Translations under genes and position numbers: made by a program | Part shown: positions 8,722 through 15,920 of the stretch, one piece after another | Numbering within the stretch: position 1 is the stretch's first letter | Layout: each line of letters begins with the position of its first letter | Source: Terriglobia bacterium | GTDB taxonomy: Bacteria > Acidobacteriota > Terriglobia > UBA7540 | DNA: 44,236 nucleotides | Reading direction: 5' to 3' | Assembly: GCA_035712365.1 (NCBI GenBank) | Contig: DASTAW010000024.1 | Coordinates: forward strand, 1-44,236 | Notes under the pieces: generated by a model | Databases searched by the model: none | What the model was told of the DNA's origin: nothing | Seen by the model: only the letters and a program-made list of their open reading frames with translations

Positions 8722-10626
8722 ATGGCGCCAGAAAAAGCGCCACAGATCCAACTGTTGTCGCACGAACCCCGCCGCCAGGCGCTACGGGGTGGCCTCGCCA
8801 CTCTGTTCAGCAGGGCCCCGTCGCTAAAAAGCACCCCCCTAAACGGCCACAACGGCAATGGCGCCATCCATAAGCCGCCTCAAATCAGTCTGCTGGCGCA
8901 TGAACCTCGCCGCAAGGTCATTACCGGCGGCCTGGCCGCGCTGCTCCGCAAACACCCCGTGAGTTTGGCGGACTTTCACGAGGGCGCCTCAGTCAACGGC
9001 CACCGCGTACCGGGATTCCGGCTGTTGACTCACGAACCGCGCCGGCAGGCTATCCGTAGCGGGTTCAAGTCCCTGTTCTTGAAGGATCCGCCACCCCAGG
9101 AGCTGGTTGTTGGCCGGCAGGAGGTGGGGAAAGGCGGCCCGAAATTCACTGCCTTTCTCACCTCGTGCATGATGCACTTTTCGATTGTGTTTTTCCTCCT
9201 CGAGGTGCCCTTCTTTTTCCTGCTGCCGCGTCCTGCCCAGACAATCAAGCTGCCCCAAATTGTCTACGAGTTTCATGAGATTGAATTACCGAAGGACCTC
9301 CCGTCTGTAAAGCCGCCGGGCCCGGGCGGCCAGCCGGGAAGGGGGACCCACCCCGAGAAGGCTCCAGCGAAAGGCAGCAGCGCTTTTCACCACAGCGCCA
9401 CGGTGGTCTCAAACCCGCCCAACCCCGACAATAATTTCCAGACGATCATTCAGCCGCATGTAAACCCGGCCCAGAAGCTCGACATCAAACTCAAGCTTCG
9501 TCTGCCCAACGTGGTGCTCGGAGGCTCGCTGCCGGTTCCCGCCCCTCCGGCTGTGCCGCCTCCACCTCCGATGAAGCTGACCGTGCCGCCAACGCTGAAA
9601 TCTCTGACGATTCCCAAGACTACGGTGGTTTCTGTCACGCCGCCGGACCTCACCATCCCGGCAGCGGACATGCCCAACATGCCGGCAATTCCAGTTCCTC
9701 CGCCGCCTCTGCCGCCGCTGGCGCAGAGAAAGGATTTACCGAAGAACCTTGATCTTACCGCCATCGCAACCCAGGGGATGGAGGCCACATCAAACGGGTC
9801 AGTCACCAGCCTGCTGTCGCTCAGCCTAAATCCCGGTCCGCCGACGGACCAGCTTAAAATCCCTGCTGGAAATCGCTATGGGGCCTTCACCATCTCTCCT
9901 GAAGGCAATCATGCCGGAGCGCCCAATGGGAACTCCGGCGGCAGCGCCACAGGCGGCTCCGGAGGCCCGGGCAGCGGAGGCGATGCCAGCACCGGCGTGG
10001 GATCAGGTACGGCGGGCGGCGGTGGTGGCGGCGCCGGAGTAGTGAACGGACTGGGAGCTTCGACAACCGGTAATCCAGGCACCGCGGGCGCCGCCGGCGA
10101 TGCCGCTCTTTCCGCGGCTGCCGTGGCAAAACTCATCTACCCCATCCTGCGCGCCCCGCTGAAGAACCGCTTCGCCATGGTGGTGACCGCCGGACCGCAG
10201 GGCGGCGGCGGCCTGCACGTGTTCGGTGTCCTCAAGGGTGAAAAGATCTATACCATTTTTTTGCCGATGCCGCAGCGGAACTGGATCCTTCAATACTCGA
10301 TGATCAATGATCCGAACGCACAGCAAAAGCCCCAGCACAACGGCGTCACGCTACAGGTGGACTTCGGCGTTGTGCCGCCCGCCGTGGAAGAGCGCTTCGA
10401 TTTCCACCGCCCTGCTCTCACCGCCGAGCAGAAACAAAAAATGATCATCCTGCACGGATTCATCGCCGCGGACGGCTCGGTGGAACGGGTGACGGTCTAT
10501 CGTGGAGTTGAAAGCCTCGCGGACCGGGCCGCCCGCGCTGCGTTTGAGAAATGGAAGTTCCAGCCGGCCGTCTGGAGCGGCAAACCGATCCTAATTGAAA
10601 TCCTCCTGGGAATTCCGCTGAGCTGA
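8722..10626 (+). CDS. TonB-like energy transducer with three N-terminal HEPRR repeats
   Basis: 634 aa. The cytoplasmic N-terminus holds three copies of a motif LLxHEPRRxxxxxGxxxL (HEPRR at residues 14-18, 60-64 and 104-108). One transmembrane helix follows at about 143-168. The periplasmic part has a proline-rich stretch (about 280-345), a glycine-rich stretch (about 385-455), and a C-terminal TonB_C-like domain with the typical GxV..V.v.rg...L..aA..A...WkF.P pattern at about 575-625. The protein is far longer than E. coli TonB (239 aa), and the N-terminal repeats are not part of TonB as known. It could power outer-membrane transport or link a cytoplasmic signal to the envelope. No exbB/exbD is adjacent. 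Confidence 0.75.
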   Translation: MAPEKAPQIQLLSHEPRRQALRGGLATLFSRAPSLKSTPLNGHNGNGAIHKPPQISLLAHEPRRKVITGGLAALLRKHPVSLADFHEGASVNGHRVPGFRLLTHEPRRQAIRSGFKSLFLKDPPPQELVVGRQEVGKGGPKFTAFLTSCMMHFSIVFFLLEVPFFFLLPRPAQTIKLPQIVYEFHEIELPKDLPSVKPPGPGGQPGRGTHPEKAPAKGSSAFHHSATVVSNPPNPDNNFQTIIQPHVNPAQKLDIKLKLRLPNVVLGGSLPVPAPPAVPPPPPMKLTVPPTLKSLTIPKTTVVSVTPPDLTIPAADMPNMPAIPVPPPPLPPLAQRKDLPKNLDLTAIATQGMEATSNGSVTSLLSLSLNPGPPTDQLKIPAGNRYGAFTISPEGNHAGAPNGNSGGSATGGSGGPGSGGDASTGVGSGTAGGGGGGAGVVNGLGASTTGNPGTAGAAGDAALSAAAVAKLIYPILRAPLKNRFAMVVTAGPQGGGGLHVFGVLKGEKIYTIFLPMPQRNWILQYSMINDPNAQQKPQHNGVTLQVDFGVVPPAVEERFDFHRPALTAEQKQKMIILHGFIAADGSVERVTVYRGVESLADRAARAAFEKWKFQPAVWSGKPILIEILLGIPLS

Positions 10627-11106
10627 GCACGCCGCGCGGCGAAAATCTTAACAATCCTGTGGCAGTGCAATTTTTACCCGCTGTACCGTAAACAGACACA
10701 ATTTGCTCGGGAACGAAATTTAGCTCACTCAAATTTCGAGCATATTAATTGTTATCAATAAGATACAAAATTATGGAATTGATGGGACGAAAATCCCATT
10801 TGTCCCATTTTTGACCCTTGCCGTTAGAGTAGCCTATTTAACAAGCCTAGAACGCCCAGGGCCGCGCGCGCCCATGCGCCAAGCGTGGCGCATCCGTCGG
10901 GATCCCGGAAAGCAGATTGTCCTGCCGCTGTCAGCTCCCGGCAGCTTGCAAGGTCTCACGAGCGAGGGTGAAGAACGAAACTGCGCGCGGCAAGTGACGA
11001 GCAGGGGCGGGAGATTCAGCGGCTGAAGCCATTTTTGCGGAGGCGTCATGATGACACAGTTAAAGCTGCGTTCCCCTGAAAGGACCCCTCGCGCGGCCCA
11101 AAGGCA
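10627..11106. other. Intergenic region with an A/T-rich island
   Basis: No gene is recognised. About 10725-10815 is strikingly A/T-rich for this genome and holds the candidate terminator listed separately. The remainder shows no structure that I can support. Confidence 0.5.
10782..10812 (+). terminator. Candidate intrinsic terminator downstream of the TonB-like gene
   Basis: ATGGGAC (10782-10788) pairs perfectly with GTCCCAT (10802-10808), with a 13-base loop, followed by TTTT. It lies about 155 bases after the stop codon. The stem is modest, so the call is tentative. Confidence 0.4.
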
Positions 11107-11240
11107 GTGAAGAGTGCTTAGTGATGAGTGGCGAGTGAAAACGGGGGAGCGATTCAAGGTTTCAGATTTGAGATTCAAGATTGGGGTTAGTGATGAGCGG
11201 CGGGCCTGAAAAATGAGAAACACCTTCACCCTCTCCCGGA
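11107..11240. repeat. Low-complexity repeats at the left flank of the CRISPR island
   Basis: Words such as TTAGTGATGAGTGGCGAGTG (about 11119) and GGTTAGTGATGAGCGGCG (about 11186) repeat the style seen after padR and the permease. A TTTCAGATTTGAGATTCAAG word lies between them; the same word type fills 15165-15410. CACCCTCTCCCGGAGG follows at about 11227. Related words occur on the far side of the CRISPR array at 19585-19640. Confidence 0.55.
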
Positions 11241-11441
11241 GGTAGAGGGCTGGGGACTATGTTTTGGGCGGCGGCTTGGAAGTAAGAAAAATGACAATGG
11301 CAGGAAGAACGCGCTCCCGCCGGCGAGTGTTTTCTTCGCCTGGACCGCGCATTCTCGCCTCGATCACACCCCTGCACGAACGGCGAGCTGCGCCTCTCGC
11401 ACGCTTGAAAAAATGGCAGCCCCGCACCGGACGCGGCCGTG

Positions 11442-11481
11442 AAATAAAAAGCGCCGTGGGGCTTTGGGCCGCGCACGGCGC
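11442..11481 (-). terminator. Intrinsic terminator of the tracrRNA
   Basis: On the minus strand, an 8-bp perfect G+C-rich stem (GCGCCGTG / CACGGCGC) with a 15-base loop is followed directly by TTTTTATTT. It is the strongest rho-independent terminator in the window. Confidence 0.85.
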
Positions 11482-11575
11482 CTTGGGATCGCTCTTTCGA
11501 GACGGTGCCCGCGACGCAGACGGAATCCCGTCTGGCTTACTAAGGTAAGGTACGGGAACCGCTGCTGAGATACAC
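11442..11575 (-). ncRNA. tracrRNA for the type II-C Cas9
   Basis: Read on the minus strand. The transcript is predicted to begin at about 11575 with GTGTATCTCAGCAGCGG, which matches the CRISPR repeat with one difference and continues through TTCCCG, so it base-pairs with crRNA made from the minus strand. A bulge follows, then ACCTTAGT pairs with the crRNA start GCTATGGT (one mismatch, one G-U pair). Next is a perfect 7-bp hairpin, CAGACGG-GATT-CCGTCTG (11517-11534), in the nexus position. The end is an intrinsic terminator: GCGCCGTG/CACGGCGC (11474-11481 with 11451-11458) followed by TTTTTATTT. About 134 nt, a usual tracrRNA size. The 5' and 3' ends are inferred. Confidence 0.9.
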
Positions 11576-11580
11576 GGGTG

Positions 11581-11616
11581 TATAATACCGCCAATTTATT
11601 TATTGTCAAGAGGTGA
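11581..11616 (+). promoter_or_regulatory. Candidate cas9 -10 box and ribosome-binding site
   Basis: Plus strand: a consensus TATAAT at 11581-11586, with no recognisable -35 at 16-18 bases upstream, and AAGAGGTGA at 11608-11616 as a strong ribosome-binding site for the ATG at 11620. The TATAAT shares five bases with the tracrRNA -10 on the other strand, so the two promoters cannot be occupied together. Confidence 0.5.
11582..11609 (-). promoter_or_regulatory. tracrRNA promoter overlapping the cas9 start region
   Basis: Minus strand: a perfect -35 TTGACA (11609-11604), a 16-base spacer and TATTAT (11587-11582, 5/6). The predicted start falls at the first base of the anti-repeat. The -35 box lies within about 15 bases of the cas9 start codon and overlaps its ribosome-binding site by two bases. 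Confidence 0.8.
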
Positions 11617-11619
11617 TAT

Positions 11620-14600
11620 ATGACTGATCAAATTCCGCAGGAATACGTACTTGGCATCGACCTGGGCAGCAACTCTCTCGGCTGGGCCACCATCGAACGG
11701 CGGAACGGAAGCCCGCAGGGACTTTATCGCACTGGCAGCGTACCCGCCCTCGGGTCACGTGTCTTCGAGGCAGCCACAGAGGGAGATCGCCAGTCGGGAC
11801 AAGAGAAGACCCGCAACGTCAATCGCCGCCAAATGCGGCACCAAACCCGCCAGACGCGCCGCCGCGCCCAGCGGCTAAGGGATGTATTTCTGCTTCTGCA
11901 ATCCTGGGACCTCTTGCCCTTAGGCAATGCCAGAGTTCGCATAGAACGCCAGAAGATTCTGGAAGACTTGGACGTCAGCATCCTCAACTCTGAGTGGTTC
12001 AAGAAGATCGGTTCCGAACACGGCCATCCGCAGCGTGTCAAGCGTTGTGCTCAATGCCACCGACTGCGTGAGGTCATGCCCTATTCGCTGAGGGCGTCCG
12101 CGTTGGAAGAGAAGCTCGAAAAACATCATCTTGGCCGGGCGCTCTACCATCTCGCCCAGCGCCGGGGTTTTCTAGCAAATTCCAAGGTCGCGTCGAGGAA
12201 AGAAGACAAGGTCGGCACGGTAAAGAGAGGAATCAGCGAATTGGTCCGCGCTATGAAGACGGTGGATGCACCTACCCTAGGGGTCTATTTCGGCCGCCAC
12301 GTTACGCCCGACCGCGAGCGCATCCGGGGGCACTGGACCTCGCGAGAGGAGATGTATGAGCCAGAGTTAAAGCAAATCTGGCAGGAGCAGTCCCGGCACC
12401 ATCCGGACATTTTCAGCGCGGATAATTACAGGCGGCTGCGAGTGCTCGTCTTTGATCAACGCCCCTCATGGTTCGATCCCAACACCATCGGCCGTTGCGA
12501 TCTTGAACCGAGCCAGCGCCGCGCCCCGATGTACCTGCTCATCTCCCAGCGTTTCCGCCTGCTTCAACAGGTGAACAACCTCCGTGTCCTCCAGCCCGGT
12601 GAGTTGGACCGGCCGCTCACACCGGACGAGCGGCAGAAGGTGATCGATGAACTTGAGTTGAAGGGGGACCGAACCTTCGACCAGATCCGTAAGGTCCTGG
12701 CGCTTCCCGAAGAGCACAAATTCAACCTGGAGCCGCGAAAGCGAACGAAAAAGAAGAAGGGCGACCCTCCTCCACCCGACGTGGATGAAGAAGACAAGAG
12801 GTCCGGGAAGGCCAAGCTGAAGGGAAACCGAACCAACGCGGCCTTCTACAAAGTCTTCGGCAAACGCTGGCTTGCCATGTTGCCCGAAGAGCGGGACCGC
12901 ACCGTCGAATACGTTTACGCGTTCGAGAAGCCCGAGAAGCTGAGGGAAGCGGCGAAGCAAAAGTGGGGCCTTGAAGATGGGAAGGCAAAGAAGCTTTCGG
13001 AAATTTCATTCGAAACGCGGCCGGCAGGTCATTCTCGAAAGGCAATGAAGAAACTGCTTCCGCTTCTGGAAAATGGAAGGTTCTACGCAGAGGCTAAGCG
13101 TGAGATTTACCCGGAAAAGTTCCAGCCGTATCCGTCCCTCAAGCTCCTTCCGCCCGTCGAGTTTGCCGCCGATCCCACCTTTCACGAAAAGCGCTATCGC
13201 AATTGGCTCAGGAAAACGGGCGCGCTTCCTGAAGGGGGGCCCTTGCCGCCCGCCCTTGGCCAAATCCGCAACCCCGCCGTCATGCGCAGTCTAACGGAGC
13301 TTCGGAAGGTCATAAACGAGTTGATCTCTCGTTTCGGCAAGCCTGTGGAGGTTCACATTGAACTACTCCGCGAGCTTAAGAATCCCAAAAGCGTTCGCCA
13401 ACGCATCGATGAGGCGAGCAAGAGAAACCGCACCGCGCGGGATAATGCGGAAAAAAGGATTAAGGTCAAAACCGGCGACGAGCACCCGAGCGACGAAGAC
13501 ACAAGGAGAGTCCTTCTGTTCGATGAATGCAAGGATCGTTGCGTATACTGCGGGCAGGGATTTTCAGGTGACGGCATATATCGGGGCGGGCAGGACGTCC
13601 ACATCGACCACATCGTCCCCCGCAGCCTTTGCCCGGACAACACATTCATTAACCTCGTCCTTTGCCACACCCGCTGTAACAACGAAAAAGGGGCCAGAAC
13701 CCCCTTTCAAGCCTTCAAGGGCGATGACTTTGTGAAGTTGGAAATGAACGCCAAGGCGATTTTCGGGAGGACGGCGCGGCGCAAGCTGGCTCGGATCCTC
13801 ATGAACGACGAAAAGCTGAAAGAATTTCTTGAAAGATTCTCCGAACGCCAGCTTCGAGATTCCGCCTACGCATCAAAGGTGGCCGCAAAATACCTGGGAT
13901 ACCTTTACGGCGGAGTCTACGACGCGAGCAAAGAACAGCGGGTCATTTGCACGTCAGGTGAAGCGACCGCGGAACTCATGAAAGCCTGGGGCTTGTATAG
14001 TGTCCTCAACGATGGGCCCACTTCCAACGGTGGTGCGGTTAAGAAGAACCGAAACGACCACCGCCACCATGCCGTTGACGCCATCGCTGTTGCGCTCACC
14101 GGTCAAGGAACCATCCAGGCCCTTACCGCAGCCAGGTGGCTACGTCACGCTGTACTGGAATCTCCCTGGAACGATTTCGTAGATTCCGTCCGCACGGAAG
14201 TTGACGGAACCGTCGTGTCGCACCGAGCTTCCAAGAAAATCTCCGGCTCGCTCCACAAGGACACGATTTATTCCGCATTTGACCCGAACGCTCCTCGTGA
14301 GAACAATCCCGCGCGCCTCCCGCGCGTGCGGAAGTGGATCAACGAGCTCTCGAAGAAGGCGAAGGACATTGAGCATATCGCAGAACCGCCCAGAAAGTCA
14401 GGGAAGAAGGGGAAGGTAAGGGAGGCAATCGAGGACAAACTGCGGGAACTCGGGACGGACGATCCCGCCAACCTGCCCGACCCTCGCAGGCCGGAAAATA
14501 TCGACAAACTACCCCAGCTCCGGGGACGGCACGGCAACTCTGTTCCGATCAAGCGAGTAAGAGTCACGCAGGTCGTGAAAACTACTCACGTGGGGAGAGG

Positions 14601-15138
14601 CTTTCGGCGCAGGCTTGTCGAGCCAGGAAAGCCAGGGGCGAACCATCACTTCGAGATTTTTGCGGTCCTTGATCCGAAAAATCCGGAGAAGGAGTTGGGG
14701 TGGGAGAGCGATGATGTAGTCACATTGCTCGAGGTGCAGCGGAGAATAAGGGGAAAGAAGCCGATCATCAAGAAAGCTGGGTTCGGAGAACATACCGCGT
14801 TCAAGTTCTCCGTTTCACAGGGGGAAATCCTCGAACTCGACCGGCAGATTAAAGGTAAGCCTTTGCTGTCAGACAGGGTCCGCTTGACTACCGAAGAACG
14901 GAATTCCGGGCGGGTCAGGCTGGTTGTCAGGTCAATAAGCCAACAACAGGACGGCGGCAAGAAGATCGAGATGGTTCACGTCAACGATGCGCGTCCAAGA
15001 AGAGTAAACGAAGAAGGAAAGCGATCAAAAGTAAAGTCTGCCGACTGGGTCACCAAATCACCCGCGGAGCTATTTAAATGGCATGCGCGCAAAGTTGTAG
15101 TCAGCCCGCTTGGGGAGGTGACGGAAGCGCATGATTAA
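11620..15138 (+). CDS. cas9: Cas9 endonuclease, type II-C
   Basis: 1172 aa RNA-guided DNA nuclease. RuvC-I: GIDLGSNSLGW with Asp14. An Arg-rich bridge helix follows (about 62-95), then the recognition lobe. RuvC-II: VHIELLRELKNP with Glu581. HNH: DHIVPRS with Asp663-His664, Asn687, and a zinc knuckle of Cys641/644/682/686. RuvC-III: HRHHAVDA with His817 and Asp820. The C-terminal ~230 residues are the WED/PAM-interacting part. All catalytic residues are present, so it should cut both strands. There is no csn2 or cas4 nearby, which with the size and repeat type gives II-C. A Lys- and Pro-rich insert (about 372-400, KKKKGDPPPPDVDEED) interrupts the recognition lobe. It heads the operon with the four-helix gene, cas1 and cas2. 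Confidence 0.97.
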   Translation: MTDQIPQEYVLGIDLGSNSLGWATIERRNGSPQGLYRTGSVPALGSRVFEAATEGDRQSGQEKTRNVNRRQMRHQTRQTRRRAQRLRDVFLLLQSWDLLPLGNARVRIERQKILEDLDVSILNSEWFKKIGSEHGHPQRVKRCAQCHRLREVMPYSLRASALEEKLEKHHLGRALYHLAQRRGFLANSKVASRKEDKVGTVKRGISELVRAMKTVDAPTLGVYFGRHVTPDRERIRGHWTSREEMYEPELKQIWQEQSRHHPDIFSADNYRRLRVLVFDQRPSWFDPNTIGRCDLEPSQRRAPMYLLISQRFRLLQQVNNLRVLQPGELDRPLTPDERQKVIDELELKGDRTFDQIRKVLALPEEHKFNLEPRKRTKKKKGDPPPPDVDEEDKRSGKAKLKGNRTNAAFYKVFGKRWLAMLPEERDRTVEYVYAFEKPEKLREAAKQKWGLEDGKAKKLSEISFETRPAGHSRKAMKKLLPLLENGRFYAEAKREIYPEKFQPYPSLKLLPPVEFAADPTFHEKRYRNWLRKTGALPEGGPLPPALGQIRNPAVMRSLTELRKVINELISRFGKPVEVHIELLRELKNPKSVRQRIDEASKRNRTARDNAEKRIKVKTGDEHPSDEDTRRVLLFDECKDRCVYCGQGFSGDGIYRGGQDVHIDHIVPRSLCPDNTFINLVLCHTRCNNEKGARTPFQAFKGDDFVKLEMNAKAIFGRTARRKLARILMNDEKLKEFLERFSERQLRDSAYASKVAAKYLGYLYGGVYDASKEQRVICTSGEATAELMKAWGLYSVLNDGPTSNGGAVKKNRNDHRHHAVDAIAVALTGQGTIQALTAARWLRHAVLESPWNDFVDSVRTEVDGTVVSHRASKKISGSLHKDTIYSAFDPNAPRENNPARLPRVRKWINELSKKAKDIEHIAEPPRKSGKKGKVREAIEDKLRELGTDDPANLPDPRRPENIDKLPQLRGRHGNSVPIKRVRVTQVVKTTHVGRGFRRRLVEPGKPGANHHFEIFAVLDPKNPEKELGWESDDVVTLLEVQRRIRGKKPIIKKAGFGEHTAFKFSVSQGEILELDRQIKGKPLLSDRVRLTTEERNSGRVRLVVRSISQQQDGGKKIEMVHVNDARPRRVNEEGKRSKVKSADWVTKSPAELFKWHARKVVVSPLGEVTEAHD

Positions 15139-15431
15139 GGTCATTGCGAACCTCAGGTGTAAGGGCCAGAGGCTGATATCTCAGATCTAAAATTTGAGAC
15201 GCAGCCCGATTAGAGAAGATACGGAGGCGCATGACTGACGCAATCTCCGATCGCAAATTTGAGACGCGGCCCGTTTGGGAAGTTACCGAGACAGATGATT
15301 AAAGGTGTTGCAAATCTCAGGTGTGAAGGCCAGGCGCTGATATTTCAGATTTCAAACTTGAGATTTAGAATTTGAGATACGAAATTCGAGTTTTGAAATA
15401 GATTTCAAATTTGCGCAGCACAGGAGGGCCG
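15114..15431. repeat. Degenerate duplications of the cas9 3' end plus low-complexity words
   Basis: The stretch around the cas9 stop (ATGATTAAGGTCATTGCGAA from 15131) recurs imperfectly at 15295 (ATGATTAAAGGTGTTGCAAA) and stays similar for about 70 bases, through CTCAGGTGT and the GGCCAG and GCTGATAT words. A partial third copy lies near 15217-15240 (ATACGGAGGCGCATGACTGA). AAATTTGAGACGC occurs at about 15190 and 15255. From about 15345 the DNA turns into TTTGAGATT-type words. No gene is seen here; the four-helix gene follows with its own ribosome-binding site at 15421-15428. Confidence 0.6.
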
Positions 15432-15920
15432 ATGAAGTACGAGCGGTTCGAGCAATTGCCTGTCTGGCAGGCGGCCATTGAACTGGCGAGGCGGGTTTAC
15501 GCCCTCACCGGCAAGCCTCCGTTTCGCGGCCAGCGCAGCCTGCGTGACCAGATCGAGCGGGCGGCTGTCTCCATCTCCAACAATATTGCGGAAGGCTTTG
15601 AGCGCGGGACCACGCAGGAGCTGCTCACTTTCCTCTACATCGCGCGAGGCTCAGCGGGCGAAGTGCGCTCCATGCTCTGCCTGCTGGAGGCGCTGGAAGG
15701 TTTCGACAATCTCAAATCTGAAATCTCAGATTTGAAATCTCGGGCGGAGGGAGTTTCCAGGCAATTGCGCGGCTGGGCCGACTCGCTCCAGAACACCAAA
15801 ATCACCGGCCAGCGATACTTGAACGAAAAGACCCGCCGCGCCGACGAGCATAGGAAAGACCGGGATGAATTTCTAAACCAGCTCGAAGAGATTCGGCAGA
15901 GGGGAAAAGCCCATGAATGA
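15432..15920 (+). CDS. Four-helix-bundle protein (S23/IVP family) inside the cas operon
   Basis: 162 aa from the ATG at 15432, preceded by CAGGAGGG. The sequence matches the four-helix-bundle family named after proteins encoded in 23S rRNA intervening sequences: FEQLPVWQAAIELARRVYALTG, then LRDQIERAAVSISNNIAEGFERG, then LTFLYIARGSAGEVRSMLCLLE. A repeat-derived stretch NLKSEISDLKS (about 94-104) and a charged C-terminal helix of ~45 residues follow. Its stop overlaps the cas1 start (ATGAATGA, 8 bases shared), so the two are translationally coupled. Family members form helical oligomers, and the Avd protein of diversity-generating retroelements belongs to it, but there is no reverse transcriptase here. 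A role in spacer acquisition is suggested only by position. Confidence 0.88.
   Translation: MKYERFEQLPVWQAAIELARRVYALTGKPPFRGQRSLRDQIERAAVSISNNIAEGFERGTTQELLTFLYIARGSAGEVRSMLCLLEALEGFDNLKSEISDLKSRAEGVSRQLRGWADSLQNTKITGQRYLNEKTRRADEHRKDRDEFLNQLEEIRQRGKAHE
15713..15734. repeat. Perfect 9-bp inverted repeat inside the four-helix gene
   Basis: CAAATCTGA (15713-15721) and TCAGATTTG (15726-15734) flank AATC. The words match the non-coding repeats upstream of the gene (15165-15410), so an intergenic repeat seems to have entered the reading frame, encoding NLKSEISDLKS. Confidence 0.6.

Noticed and set aside
9909-10136. Antisense frames rich in Pro/Arg within the Gly-rich part of the TonB-like gene
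   Set aside because: They mirror the low-complexity coding sequence on the plus strand and have no start signals.
11620-15138. Catalytically dead or regulatory Cas9
   Set aside because: Asp14, Glu581, His664, Asn687, His817 and Asp820 are all present at the expected motif positions.
15432-15920. Diversity-generating retroelement or 23S rRNA intervening sequence, because the four-helix family includes Avd and IVS proteins
   Set aside because: No reverse transcriptase, template/variable repeat pair or rRNA sequence is present in the window.
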